In this document: piece after piece, positions 40,892 through 53,600 of the stretch
Numbering within the stretch: the first letter of the stretch is position 1
Layout of the letters: every line of letters starts with the position of its first letter
Origin: Chrysomallon squamiferum
Taxonomy: Eukaryota; Mollusca; Gastropoda; Neomphalida; Peltospiridae
Length of the DNA stretch: 64,000 bases
Reading direction: 5' to 3'
Assembly: GCA_012295275.1 (NCBI GenBank)
Contig: CM022673.1
Span: 22,691,413-22,755,412, forward strand
The notes under the pieces: model-generated
The model's input: only the letters and a program-made list of their open reading frames with translations
Told to the model about the DNA's origin: nothing
Databases searched by the model: none
Made by a program: the position numbers and the translations under genes

Positions 40892-41733
40892 GTAAAGTAA
40901 ATACTGGTGAGCCTATATAATCATAATGGTATTTATTACAATGTTCATACACAAACCAGGTGCTAATTATGATGTACTGTGTAAGTGTGCGTGTGTGTGG
41001 GCACGCGCGTTGAGAACTTCAACAGTATAATTTCTATAATTTAATTTCAGCTGCTTTAGTGGGATTTCAGTTTAAAACAATGTACGTTAAGGTGATTATC
41101 AGGGGCTCTTGCAGTGTTAAATGCTATGTAACATAATAATAATAATAAATAAATAAATAAATAGACACACTTACCGTGCGGCACAAAACCGTTATACATC
41201 TGCAGTAAAGGATCAACTGTTGTCGTTGTCGCCAATGTGGACGTCACAGGCGATACTGATTGGTATGTCATTGTGTTAAAATCATTTTTTTGTTTCTTTT
41301 TATTAACGATAATTTTATTCTCTGAATCAGCTTGTGGACGTTCTGCGCCGTCTTCTTCTCTGACATTAGCGACGTCTCCTTGTCTTTGGCAGTTGCAGTA
41401 GCTGCTGCTGTTAAGTAATTTGTGGACAAGAAGAGAAACGCTGTCCGAAAGCTGTAGCAAGATAAATCTGTGTTCAGCTGATTTCTGTTTGAGTTGTTCG
41501 AGTTCAGAACGCAGCTGTTGATTTTCATGTTTCTGTCTTTTAACTTCCAAAAGAATGAAGTCTAAGGCTTCCTTTATTTCATTGTCTTTGTTTCTACAGG
41601 TTTCGTCCCATTGAAACTGTTGCACGGTGGGTTGGCCGTCCACATTTTGGAAACAGCAGACTAACATTGCAAATAAAAGTCCCATTGCGACAAACGGAGA
41701 ACCGTATGCGATAGAGAAGCGAAATGGCATCAT
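38296..41733 (-). CDS. Secreted coiled-coil and fibrinogen-related-domain lectin-like protein
   Basis: Two exons: 41733-41175 and 38972-38296 (TAG), phase 1 junction, 411 residues. Residues about 11-34 are hydrophobic (FVAMGLLFAMLVCCF) and fit a signal peptide or signal anchor. Residues about 45-110 form a heptad-rich coiled coil (EIKEALDFILLEVKRQKHEN and onward), followed by a Ser/Thr-rich, O-glycosylation-like linker (about 150-175). The second exon encodes a whole fibrinogen C-terminal domain, from DCDDLLRFGYNHNGTYQIRP through CAVQFHCGWWFSTCVRNANF to GRYYHGG. The Asp-x-Asp calcium loop usual in ficolins is not clear: the region reads WDKMQPDMRVNCA. Such proteins are usually multimeric, calcium-dependent pattern-recognition lectins of the blood or mucus, though matrix roles occur. 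The CpG content of both exons is visibly higher than in neighbouring genes. This could be a ficolin-like, FIBCD1-like or angiopoietin-like family member; orthology is not assignable. Confidence 0.9.
38989..41174. other. Intron of the fibrinogen-domain gene with a GC-richer patch and (TTA)n
   Basis: The 2.2-kb intron holds (AAAT)n next to the acceptor (about 38985-39012), (CAA)n at about 39187-39206, a long (TTA)n run at about 40838-40892 and (AAT/AAAT)n at about 41133-41162. Between about 39990 and 40520 the sequence is clearly richer in G+C and CpG, with open frames of 108 and 69 codons on the plus strand. I do not recognise these frames. An old element insertion is the simplest reading. Confidence 0.5.
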
Positions 41734-41776
41734 TCTATAATGAACACTTTCAAATAAACAAAAGAGTAAAAGTGAA

Positions 41777-41792
41777 CTTTATAGTTTTATAT
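41777..41792 (-). promoter_or_regulatory. TATA box of the fibrinogen-domain gene
   Basis: On the minus strand the sequence reads CATATAAAACTATAAAG, with two TATA-like motifs (complements of 41785-41791 and 41777-41783). They lie about 45-55 nt upstream of the ATG at 41733, which allows a short 5' UTR of 20-30 nt. Confidence 0.5.
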
Positions 41793-42480
41793 GACAGGCA
41801 GTTATTTTTCGAACGCTGTAAACACAGCTATTAGTATTCACACGATTTGCCTGCAACTCAATGAAAACTTTTCTTTTTTTAACTATTTCTACCACATTAT
41901 TTTTTATCTTTGTATATAATTCGCCTCCTGTTCGGCCCGCTCTACCAGTAGGGCTGCAAGTTGATTGATTATGTCTACTGCTCTTAAAATCCAAACAGCT
42001 ATTTCCTCCACAGTAAAACTGAGATAAAAAGAACAACGAACAAGAAAGAGTAAAACCTCAAAACGGAACTGTTCCATGAAATAATTAAATATATCAAGAT
42101 TAAACTAGTGGTCCCTGTTGCGGTTTCACTGCAGCCTCCGCAGATTTGATTGTGAAACTATTTTTTTTTTTTTTTATTATTATTATTTTTTTATTATTTT
42201 AATAAACGTTTACCAATTTTTATTTTTATTTTATTATTTTTTTATTTTTAGTTTACTCTTGCTGGAATAGCGTGAAATGTAAACGAATTTTGCTTATTTT
42301 CGATAAGATAAGAAAATTAGAGAAATTGTTTTCTTTGATATAAATTCTTTTTTCACCACAATATTTTCAATCGTTTAGATCTAAAGTGATCCTCAAATAT
42401 GTGAGAGATTTAAAAACAGAAGATTACTGGACATAGTTAGCCTTTTTATAGAGTAGACTGACAGAGATATGTACACGACC

Positions 42481-42482
<2 letters not shown>

Positions 42483-42537
<55 letters not shown>
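42483..42537. repeat. (CT)n microsatellite
   Basis: Pure CT/GA run of about 27 units between the divergent fibrinogen-domain and protease genes. It creates a spurious Arg-Glu open frame on the minus strand. Confidence 0.95.
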
Positions 42538-42539
<2 letters not shown>

Positions 42540-42674
42540 AGCGACAAAATAAATAAATATTACTCTTCATACGTTCATTCCATATGAAAACTAGATAAAA
42601 ATAATAAAACGATACAATAACTTTAAATAGTAAATACAATCTGAACAAAATCAAAATTACTTTACTATTACTCT

Positions 42675-43334
42675 AATTGTTCTCTTTATTTTACTTTAAT
42701 TTTTAAATGTTGTCATGCTTTATTTATTTATTTATTTATGAATATAGCTATTACTGTTAACAAATTTTTCTTTTGATTTCAGTTTTCTGAAGAATGGTAC
42801 GGTATCATTTACGGGCAAATAAATGGCACTATTTATATATTTATTTTTCGTTTATCAGGATTTTTATCATAAACTACATGCACTCTTTGATATATATCAA
42901 ATACTCGAACCTTTTTTTTTGTCGTCAGAGCTATTTTTTAGCTTAAAAATTAATGAGATTTGTTAAGCAGATTTGTCCATGTGGTATTTTACATCGTAAA
43001 TGTTTTTGGCTTAAAGAATGGTTTGTCGAGGTCAGTATTTTTTTCACTTAACACATTATTAAATAAAATATTACTAATAAATCTTCATCTCAATAACCTG
43101 TAAGTGTCACGAAATTCAGCTTCTGGAAATACGATTACCTTGATGACCTTATTTCACATGAGTAATCTTTTAATAATAATATTAATAACAGCAACAACAA
43201 AAATATACAGTAAGAATAATAACAACAACAATAATAATTTTAGCCAGTTATATAATCTACTGAAAATGAATAAACAGAAGTAATATAATTGTTCTCTTTA
43301 TTTTACTTTAATTTTTAAATCTTGTTGTCATGCT

Positions 43335-43366
<32 letters not shown>

Positions 43367-43928
43367 TGATTTATGAATATAGCTATTACAGTTAACAAAT
43401 TCTTCTTTTGATTTCAGTTTTCTGAAGAATGACATGGGTATCATTTACGGGCAAATAAATGGCACTGTTTATTTATTTATTTTTCGTTTATCAGGATTTG
43501 TATCATAAACTACATGCACTCTTTGATATATATCAAATGTTCGAACCTTTTTGTTGTCGTCAGAGCTATTTTTTAGCTTAAAAATTTATGAGATTTGTTA
43601 AGCAGATTTGTCCATGTGTTATTTTACATCGTAAATGTTTTTGGCTGAAAGAATGGATTGACGAGGTCAGTATTTTTTTCACTTAACATATTATTAAATA
43701 AAATATTACTAATAAATCTTCATCTCAATAACCTGTAAGTGTCACGAAATTCAGCTTCTGAAAATACGATTACCTTGATGACCTTGTTTCACGTTAGTAA
43801 TCTTTTAATAATAATAATATTAATAACAGCAACAACAAAAATATACAGTAAGAATAACAACAACAACAACAATAATAATTTTAGCCAGTTATATAATCTA
43901 CTGAAAATGAATAAACAGAAGTAATATA
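42675..43928 (+). repeat. Direct tandem duplication, about 612-bp spacing
   Basis: A block beginning AATTGTTCTCTTTATTTTAC at 42675 recurs at 43287. The two copies match almost throughout, sharing for example ATTTACGGGCAAATAAATGG, CTTTGATATATATCAAAT and CACGAAATTCAGCTTCTG, and both end near TGAATAAACAGAAGTAATAT. They differ mainly in lengths of ATTT and AAT tracts and a few substitutions, so the duplication is young. I see no protein-coding content. Confidence 0.93.
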
Positions 43929-44264
43929 ATAATACAAAAAAAAAAAAAAAAAAAAAAAATGTTTAGTACTGGAGTAAGCAAGAAACAGAACATTCAATGA
44001 CTTTATAGAAATAAGTAATGTTTCACGACAGTATGTTGTATTTCTTGATATTTTGTCAGTTCTGCATGATTAATGAAACGACAAATAAAAAAGCATGCCG
44101 ATGAGAGTTTGTATAATTGTAATAATTAGTTATTTTATATTACTGTACTAACTGTAGCCATGTGAACATAACATGTTATAAATTATTATTGCAGTCGTTA
44201 ATCGTTTCAAGTTTGATTGGATTGTCTATCATAAAAATATCAGAAATTGCAGACGATGGTTGTC

Positions 44265-44275
44265 TATATATAAAA
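44265..44275 (+). promoter_or_regulatory. TATA box of the S1 protease gene
   Basis: TATATATAAAA lies about 50-60 nt upstream of the ATG at 44327. A transcription start near 44295-44300 would leave a 5' UTR of about 30 nt. No other core element is needed to explain the short leader. Confidence 0.6.
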
Positions 44276-44326
44276 ACATCAGATTCAGATTGGCAGCATT
44301 TAACAGTTTCGCTGGAAGAGGTAGTC

Positions 44327-46520
44327 ATGTTTTTATTATTGCTTGCTTTCTTTGCTATTGGCGGTAAGTGTCTTCATCTCATTATTTCTTCTCAGATGTT
44401 TTTTTTGTTTTTGTTTTGTTTTTTTCCTGTTTAACAATTTAGGGGATGAAAACAATCTTTGACACCTCACTTCTGAAGAAGATAATTATGATGATAAACA
44501 TAATGATAATAAGATTATTGTTATTATTATTTATTTTATTTTATTTATTTATTATTATTATTTGGTAATGATTATTGTTATTCGATAAATTACTGTTATA
44601 TCTCAGGGTCATCTACTGGTGCGCCTGACAGTCGTGTTATTGGCGGCTCTGACGCAGACATTGCTGACTTTCCATACCAGTGTTCTCTGCGCTACTCGGG
44701 AAGTCACACATGTGGCTGTTCAGTCCTATCCAGCAGAAAGATCCTCACAGCCGCACATTGCATCGATGGACGAGCGTGAGTTTTACAGAATGTTACCTTC
44801 CCATTTGGCTTTTCCTCGACTAAACTAATCACACTTGCAGCTTTTGTATTACATCTTCAAAACGACAACAGCAACACAAACAGCCGTAATAGTAGAAGTA
44901 ATAATAATATATTTCAGACTTATTCAAAACACACATACATAGTCTCATAGGCATCGCATAGTTAAATTCATAGAAAATACTCTACGTAATAAAAAAAAAA
45001 AAAAAAAAAAAAATACACAAATTGGATCTACAGTTGTTGAAAAACTAATAACGTTTATTTGCTTTCTGCTAGAGATTCTGGTTTTTCTGTGTTAGCTGGA
45101 GTAACAGATCGTACAGAAGGTCGTGCTATACCAATTGCTAGTTCTCGTATGGTAAGTAAATATTTCTTCAGTCATTCTGTTATTTCTAATTATTTTGAAT
45201 GGAATATTTTGTCTTTAATAAAATTATTTCAGCATCCTGATTACAACACTGGTGTTTACACGTTTTACAATGATGTGGCCACAGTTATACTGACAGAAGA
45301 TTTAGATTTGAATCATCCTAATATTGCTGTGGCTGAACTGGCTGAATCCAATGATGGAGACTTTTCAAATGTAGAATGTACACTGACTGGTTGGGGAAGA
45401 GTGGACTGTAAGTACTTTCCAGATTTTGTGTTAATATAAGAGAAAAGCAACAAAAGAAAGCCAGAAATGTAAGAACAAAAGATGAAAAATCTTAAATATT
45501 TTGACCATCTCAAAAAATATTAATAATTTAATAATCTTAAAATATAGAATATATTGATAAAATAATAACGACAACTACAATAATAATAATAATAATAATA
45601 ATAATATATCAGTAAAACTAAAATTACCTCAGTTGTTTGAGAGAGAGAAAGAGAGAGAAACTTTTTCTACAGAATTCATGTTTTTGTCATCTTGGTAGCT
45701 TCGAACACATTACCTGAAATACTACAGAAAACTAAGCTTAAAGCCATTTCTGTTGATTCTTGTCAAAATTACATGAATTCCATGTCAGGAAAAATTGGAC
45801 CAGGACACATTTGTTTCTATGGTTACGGCACTGGAGTTTGCAATGTAAGCAAATTCATGAAATTATTGAAACAATAAATACTATAACATACATTTATTCT
45901 TCATTTCTATCAGTTAGGTATTTGATACCATTATGCCATTATTAAATTTGCACCTTCTAAATAAGCATATATTTCAGTTTATTGTTTCTTCTAATGTAGA
46001 AAATTGTATACCATTTAATTTTTTTGTAACATTTTTATGTTATTAAGAATAGTTGTAAAATGTGAATGAAGATCACTTTTAATTACTATCATTTATAAGA
46101 ATAACACATATGAGTATATGTCTCATTGTCTGTATTAAACTCTCAACAGTTAGCTGAAGCTGACTTCTTAAATCACAGTCAAACTGCTAAATCATTTTTT
46201 TGACATTGCTATGTGAAGACTGAACAGCTAAGCTCAAGAAGATTTAACAACTACATTCAGGTCCATACACAGACACATGTAAATGTATGTTCATTTTACA
46301 TCTAATACTTACATCTGTTATGAATTTACAACTAAACTTAAATTTCTCTGAGATTTTTATGTGTACCTATTTTCAGGGTGACTCAGGTGGACCAGCAAAC
46401 TGTAATAACAAAATTGTGGGTGTGGCTTCATGGGTGGTCTCTTCCAGTGGAAGCTGCATGACCTCCTATCCCAGCGTTTATGCCAGAGTCAGTCAGTATT
46501 ATGATTGGATAACCCAATAA
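44327..46520 (+). CDS. Secreted S1 (chymotrypsin-fold) serine protease with elastase-like pocket
   Basis: Complete gene. Exons: 44327-44363, 44607-44775, 45073-45151, 45233-45407, 45699-45844, 46377-46520 (TAA); 750 nt, 249 residues. The first exon is a bare signal peptide (MFLLLLAFFAIG). A short propeptide ends at the activation site DSR/VIGG. The catalytic triad is complete: His in LTAAHC, Asp in YNDVATVIL, Ser in GDSGGP. In chymotrypsin numbering the pocket residues read Gly189, Val216 (SWVV) and Ser226 (CMTSYPSVY), so there is no Asp189 for Arg/Lys binding; Val216 should make the pocket shallow, as in elastases. The expected Cys pairs 42-58, 136-201, 168-182 and 191-220 can be traced. There is an odd extra Cys in CGCS, where CGGS is usual, and another in PYQCSLR. 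It is probably a digestive or secreted immune protease. The start was chosen because this Met opens the signal peptide just downstream of a TATA box; an in-frame upstream Met at 44162 lies before that box. Candidate poly(A) signal at 46572-46577. Confidence 0.92.
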
Positions 46521-47369
46521 CAACAGTTACACTAATCAGTAACTAATTTTACAATAACTTAAAAGTGAATGAATAAATATTAATTTAAACATCATTTTAT
46601 ATCTGGAGTTCTACTTCATATTGATATTGATCATTGCAAAAATACTGAACACTTCAAACCAAAGTTAAAATAAACTAAATTAAACTAATATAAATAAGTT
46701 CACAAACTCATTTTCCCTGTAAAAATTAATAATTAAACTCAGTCAGCAATAATAGTTTCATTTGCACCATGGAACTAGCTTAATTTATCTAATTTATTAA
46801 ATAATTATGATATTATTTAAAAAGAGTTTTTTCAAAATATAAATATGAAAGAGAAACTTAATCTTTTGAAAATAAACTCTTTAGAAAGAAGATCTTGAAA
46901 TTTTTTTAAAAATTAAATAAATAAAACTAAAATAAAAAGAAATAAATGAAAAGAACTTATGAAAAGAAAAGAAAAAAAAAGGCATTAAAAATACACCAAA
47001 TACCTCAAGAAAGAAATGTCATTACAGTAATATTTAAAAACAATGTATATTTTAAACTTAAAATTAACCATATCTACAACTACTGCAAGTCATTTTTCAT
47101 ACAGTACTCATGTGGAAATAATAAATAAATAAATAAACTTTTAAAAGACATTAGTAATACTGGAACACAGAATTAATAATGGGCACAAAGTCTGTTAATT
47201 ACATTTTTCATTACAGAGAAAAAACTAATACAAGAAATTTATTAATTATTCTCTTTTGTGAAATATTTATTAGTAACATTATTTCATAACTGCATTTATA
47301 AAATTATTCCAAGGATAGATGCATTTACATTATATTATATTTCTTTTGTTATCTGTTATGACACGTATT
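46521..47369. other. Spacer between convergent protease and thrombospondin-like genes
   Basis: It contains the protease poly(A) signal (46572-46577) and, for the minus-strand gene, an AATAAA whose complement is at 47266-47271. Otherwise AT-rich, with no coding sequence seen. Confidence 0.6.
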
Positions 47370-47658
47370 TCATATATTACTCAGAAAATGTCTTTTGAAG
47401 TCTGATGAACTCTGAAATAATAATTAAAACAAATAAAAAATAAAAAATATTAGCAGTTGCACATTTATTGTCATTTCAATATAACAAATCTTTGGTACGT
47501 TATCAAACTTATTCTGAAAGTTTTCAAAGTAATGCAATAATGGCATCATATCATTGTAATGTATGTTTTGGAAGTGCTTTTTGTCATATGTTATTTTTAT
47601 TAGTCTTATTATTTTTGATGTGCTTTGTTTCTGCTCATGTCATACTTTTAGAAAGTAA

Positions 47659-50600
47659 TTATTCACATTCAGAATTTTTCCTTACCTCCACAACTTTAGG
47701 ATCTCCAAACAATCTGGCATTTTGTTCATAGAAACCTTTATCTGTTAACACAGAATCTGAAATAGAATTGTCATTTGTTGTATAACTTAAATTTCTTTAT
47801 TTCACAGTTTTTTCATCACATAATGTATATATTTTTTTGTCATGAAGTATAATTTAATTTTTCAGTTAGATCATCTTTTTGATTACACATAATTAATTTT
47901 CTTTTGTCATGACATCATTTAATACACTGTCAATTGCAAGAAATAGGATTATATTAATTGAATGTTTAATCATCTATCTTGGAAAAAATTATCAAAATAT
48001 TCAGTCAGTATGTTTAGGTAAGTCATATAGATATGTGCATTAAACTGAAAATAACCACATTCCCTGCTGCTGTATGAAAACAAAATTATGATCCATTACT
48101 GTCAAATTATATTAACAAAGTAAGTAATAATAATAATAATAATAATAATAATTTTCTATATCTTTAATAGTAATTTATAATATTTATTTTCTTTTTTCTT
48201 TACCTGAGTGTTCATCCATGTTGTAATGGGCACCAAGTAAATATTTGTTTGTTTGTTTATGTAAATAAACTTGTTCAATATAGTTGTGTGGTTCTTTGTC
48301 AGGCAGATATATGTTGTATATACGTACCTACAGAATAACAACATGTAAAAAAAACATAAACACAAAATATATGTAAGTATACTTTGTGTGATAGTGCAAA
48401 AATTTATAAAATTACTTTAAAAAAAATAATAGTAAAAATAAACTGATAAAGATGTGACACTTTATTTAATGGTCTAGAATAAAAAAATCGTATTGAAACA
48501 CACATTTTTACTTACTTCATCTAGTTCACCTTTGAAAAATTTTGTGCCATCATAGCCAATGTTTAATGTTTCATTTTCATGCTAAAGAGAATAAAATAAG
48601 TTTAAAAAATAAAAGTTAGAAATAAAATGGTGTATTTATGAGAGTGTATGTGTAGGTACAACGAATAAGAAATATAAATAATATACAGCTGTACATTATA
48701 AATAATCCTCCCCATGAGTTGAAAACAAAGGCAATAATAATGATAATAATAGCAGTAGTAGTAGTAGAAACAACAACAATAATAATATCTAAGAATGTGG
48801 AGTGATTTAATCTTAGAACAGTGAAAATGCCAATTAAGAAAACATCTGGTCCCAATTATCTTTTTAGCTATCAAAGAACTTTTGTCAGTGACATGATACA
48901 CTTGCAGAGGGATGGATGGTGGTCAACAAATCATAGTGGAATTAATTACAGCATATTTTTTACACTAGTATCAAGTAAGATTTATATCTGTGATAGTATC
49001 ATGTAATAAACTTAAAGTAATGTTGCATGAAAATATAAATAAGATAAATGTTTCAAATCTTATGTTCATCTCAAACAGACAAACATATTCAAATACATAA
49101 TAAATTGTGCTGTACTCATTCAAAGGAGTGAGAGTCAAAGACTGTTAAACAAACAGTGGTACAATCATTTTATGTCAGTCTGTATGCTGCATATTTGGAA
49201 ACTGAATCAAGACAAAAATGACTGTTTTATAACATAATAAAGAAAAACAATCACTTGCATGTTTATACATCTTTCATAGAAGTCTATGTAATAATTGTCA
49301 GTAGTCTGTTACTTAGGAAATGTACATCAAAAATAATTCCAGATCCAGATTTAGCTGCACCCTTTCTAAATATTGCCCAAGGTGGCAGCAGAAGAAATAG
49401 CACTAATGGTAATGATGATGATGATTAAAAATAATAAGAATAACAACAACAACATTTTAGTTGTGCATAAGTTCACCTCACCTCCTTGCTGATGCAGAGA
49501 GGAATTAAAGCATGGTAGGCCACGTTTTCAGCTAATGGGACTCGCACAACAAAAACATGAAACTATCAGGATAAAAAATATAAACAAAAATGAAAGCCTG
49601 CTGTGGAACACGACTACTACCATGAAAAGAGTCTAATACCAAGCAGACTTACATGTTATGGAGAAATGCTAAAAGTACAAGTGGAGAGTATGTGGAAGGA
49701 AACAAACTTGCAAATGTATGAAGAGACAGTAAAACGAGATTCACTGATGCTGGAGAACATCAAGAAAGAAATCTCAGACAAGATCACACCTGAGGAAAAT
49801 GAACAATTCATTTCTGAAAGGAATGAAGCGGGAACTTAGAAAAGAATGGACAAACTGAAACAGTTGAATATTACATAACAGGAAGTACAGGAAGAAGGTG
49901 AAGAGAATGGAATAAATCTTTAAGAGAGGAAATATTCAAAAATTGTAAGAACCAAAACCAAGAAATGAAAAACAGACCAGATTCCAAAGATCAGGAAAAA
50001 AAAAAAAAAAGGATTTAATCCAACTAGCAATCAAGATACTTGCAGAAATCAAGAGCAACTGGATATAAGTAGTAAACCAGCTGGCCTCTGCGCAGCTGCA
50101 GTTAGATTACAGAAAAAGAAAGTGACATTAAACAAAAATGAGAAGAAGAGAAAGAAAAAACAACCAAAATGGAAAGAGAAACTTGAGAAAAACATCAGAA
50201 ACAAGAGCAGTGACTTATTAACGCTGACTGAATTGTCAAATGGAGCATGAAGCTAATATAAACAAAGTAAGAAAAGTAAGAAAAGACAAATGAAAAAGAG
50301 ATATAGTATTAAGAAAGGTGATAAAATCCCAGCAGTCAAAAGGAGCTGAAACAGCAAGCCAAACCACAAAGAATCAGAAGAAATTATAAAAGAAGTAAAC
50401 AGTTCAGTCAGAAAAATATGTTTAGAGAGAAGAATTCTGGTCCAAAATATGGGAAAATGAAAAACATTACAACGAAGTAGCAGAGTGGATAAAGCTACAA
50501 GAACTAAATAATGATCAACAGAACAGAAATGGCAGGATATCAATAAGGAAGATGTTAACACGTGCTAGTAACTGGAAAAGTCTCCAGCTTTTGATTAAAA

Positions 50601-53600
50601 ATATAGATGAGTCACAGATCACACAAACATGGTTCAAAACCCAGCGAAGAGCCAGTACTGGTTAATATAATGACTCACCTTCCTGCTAACAAGACATTAA
50701 CACCAGGAATCCAAAGAACTACAGTTACAGATGCAAAGATCACCTAATCATAAACAAGATGATCATGGAGGAGGCTAGAACCAGAGGGAAGGAACCTAAG
50801 TACTGCATGGAACACCTATCGTAAAGCATTTGATAGCATCCCACAGATCTAGATTCTAAAAGCCATAGAAAGTTACCCACACATGCCCAGTAAACACCAC
50901 TGCTCTTTGGATTGCACTCTGCTCCACTCGGTAATGTTCTTAACACAAATTATGACTATAAAATCAGAGGATAGAGAATCAATCACATGGCCTATAGGAT
51001 AATCTGAAAAATAGGAAAGGTTAACAGAAATGGAATTTGGTCTGGACAAATGTGTCAACTGAAGAAGCTTATGCATGGTCAGTATCCTACAAGAATGAAC
51101 AAACATGCATACAGGAGAAGACTCACATGTAGTTGAGGAGTGTCAGACTCAACCCAGGCATAGAATTTCAGGAGATTATCAATGACATCGTCTCTAAATG
51201 CTGCATAAGAAGAACAACAATGCCAGTTGTAATTGGGGCATATTTGGTAATAAGCAAGGGCCTGGAAAACACCAAGAAAATCTGGGGCCATGTCTCCATA
51301 GCAGAACTACAAAATTTCCCTCTCCTACAAATAAAGCTTGGTTTTCTGTAGTCACAGGTTGGTCAACAAACATGTAATAATAATAATAATAATAAAGAGT
51401 TAAATGAGAAAACAAATTATACCATTAGGATGAGATTGTTAACAAATATATTTGCTTGTAATCCTGATGTACTTTTATCTAGAATTACTTCTAGTTTTCT
51501 CTCTGAAAAACAGTAAACAGTGATTATTAAAATTAATTTGAAAAACAACATTTAGTTAATTTAAATTCTGCCACTAAAATCAATTATTAACCATTGTAAT
51601 GTGGTAGTTTATTAACTGTTTCTTGTCACTCATTTCAGCCAAAATAAAATTACTTGATAATATACTAAATTGATTGTTACCCTGTCATTACTTAAAACTG
51701 TTCTTAATTTAACATTATTAATTTGTTATAAACTTTAAAATAAAGTGATTAGAACTTCAACCAAATTTCTTGTTGCCTCATTATATTTTTCATTGCTCAG
51801 GTATTCTTCATGACTTAAACTACAAATATAATTTAATTAAAATTTTTTTGAAACAATTAATTTAAAAGATAAATACCATAAAACAAATTCTTCTCTCTGA
51901 ACATATAAGAAAAAAGGATTCAAAAACCACTGTACATACAAACCTTGTGCATTGTATCTCATCGCTATATATGTCCATTTGTCATATGTTGTAACTGTAC
52001 TTCCTACAGTCAATTTGCCAGGAATCTGTCCTTTCAGTACTCCATGGTCAACAAACATACACCAGGTTGAACCGTTAGTACAAATAATAGGATATCTTTC
52101 TGATCTGTGCTCACGTGGTAATTTGATCAGAGCTTCGAATGTGAAACTTAAATAACAAACAATAAACATCAGATCAAAGTGTAGGAGCCTTTATATTTTT
52201 TCTTCAACTTCTTCTTTTTCTTTTTGTTTGTATTAGTATGTTCTCTATATATTTAAAAAAAAAAAATTATCATTAGGTATGTGTTTGAATATCACCTGTA
52301 CTCAGAGAAAACAAAAATATGAATAACTGTTATTACAAAACTATTGTTAATACCTGTCCTCTATTCCTAATTGGTAAAATGTTCCAATCTCACCATAGTC
52401 GTTAACTCCATCCATCTTCAAAGCATAGTTTAATCTAGAAACAGTGAAAATAAATATTTAAAACAATATATACTAACAAAAAAGGGAATTGTTTTCAATA
52501 AAATGTATAAAAAATAAAAACAATATTTATTTATTAATAATACAACATTTACAAATATACATCTGTACCTATTTTTACACTCATATCTGAGATCTGACCA
52601 AATTACAGAACTCTGATCAAAAGCAAAAACTCCCAAGCGTCCACCAAGAATACTTGAGTCATACACAGGTCCTGAGTCAACCACAACACTCTGTTTGTCT
52701 TTAATGATTAACCTAGAACAAAATAAGGACATGCTTTTAAAATGTATCAAAAACAAAAATACTCTGTTTAATGTATGATGTTACAAAAATCAACTTAAAT
52801 ATTGGTCTTGAGGTTTACATCCTAGCTATTAATAAAAAATGATACAATATCACGTTTGTCAGGTATATTTGCTTTCACTTTGCTGCTACAATATCAATAA
52901 ATAAATAACTGTTGAAAAATAAAAGAAACAAAGAAACAAACAAACAAACAAATAAATAATTAAATAAACAAATAAAATGAATTAATGAACAGATAAATAA
53001 CAGATTATTGAGAAATGCAATTTACCTCATATACCCTATTGATGGACGATGTAATATGTGCCATCTGTAGGCCTTTTTACATTCAAACCCTTTCAAATTT
53101 GGATCATGCCAGATGGTCTTTGAGAAGTCACTTACAGATGAAGTTGTATACATCTGTTTAAAGTCATAACCTGGGAATTTATTTGTATCTATCAACTAAA
53201 AAAAAGTACATTTTTTGAAATGTATAAACAAACACATTCAGAAAACTGTATGTGTTCTGCATATTTCAGTATCAAATATTACATTAACATGTCTGAAATA
53301 TTCTTTGTGTATTGATTATAATAGTTTTATTGTAAACAGTATGTTATATTTGATTAATGTTATAATTATTTTGTGTTATATAACTAAAAATCTACAAATT
53401 TTAATCTTTTATTTCAGCTAAATTATCATTATGAATAAAATAGCTTTTTAAAAATAGTTTAAATATAATGATGCAAAAATACTTTAGCTAACCTTAATGT
53501 GTGGTCCTTTCATTCCACCATAAAATTCTAAGCTGTTATATTGGTGATTCCACAAAACAAGATAAAATTTTGAGGTTGATTGATAAGCAAAAATAAATCC

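Noticed and set aside
42424-42654. Frame with an Arg-Glu repeat
   Set aside because: Translation of the (CT)n microsatellite.
44162-44326. Upstream in-frame Met of the protease, giving a longer N-terminus
   Set aside because: It would precede the TATA box, and the extra sequence lacks signal-peptide form; the Met at 44327 starts a clean signal peptide.
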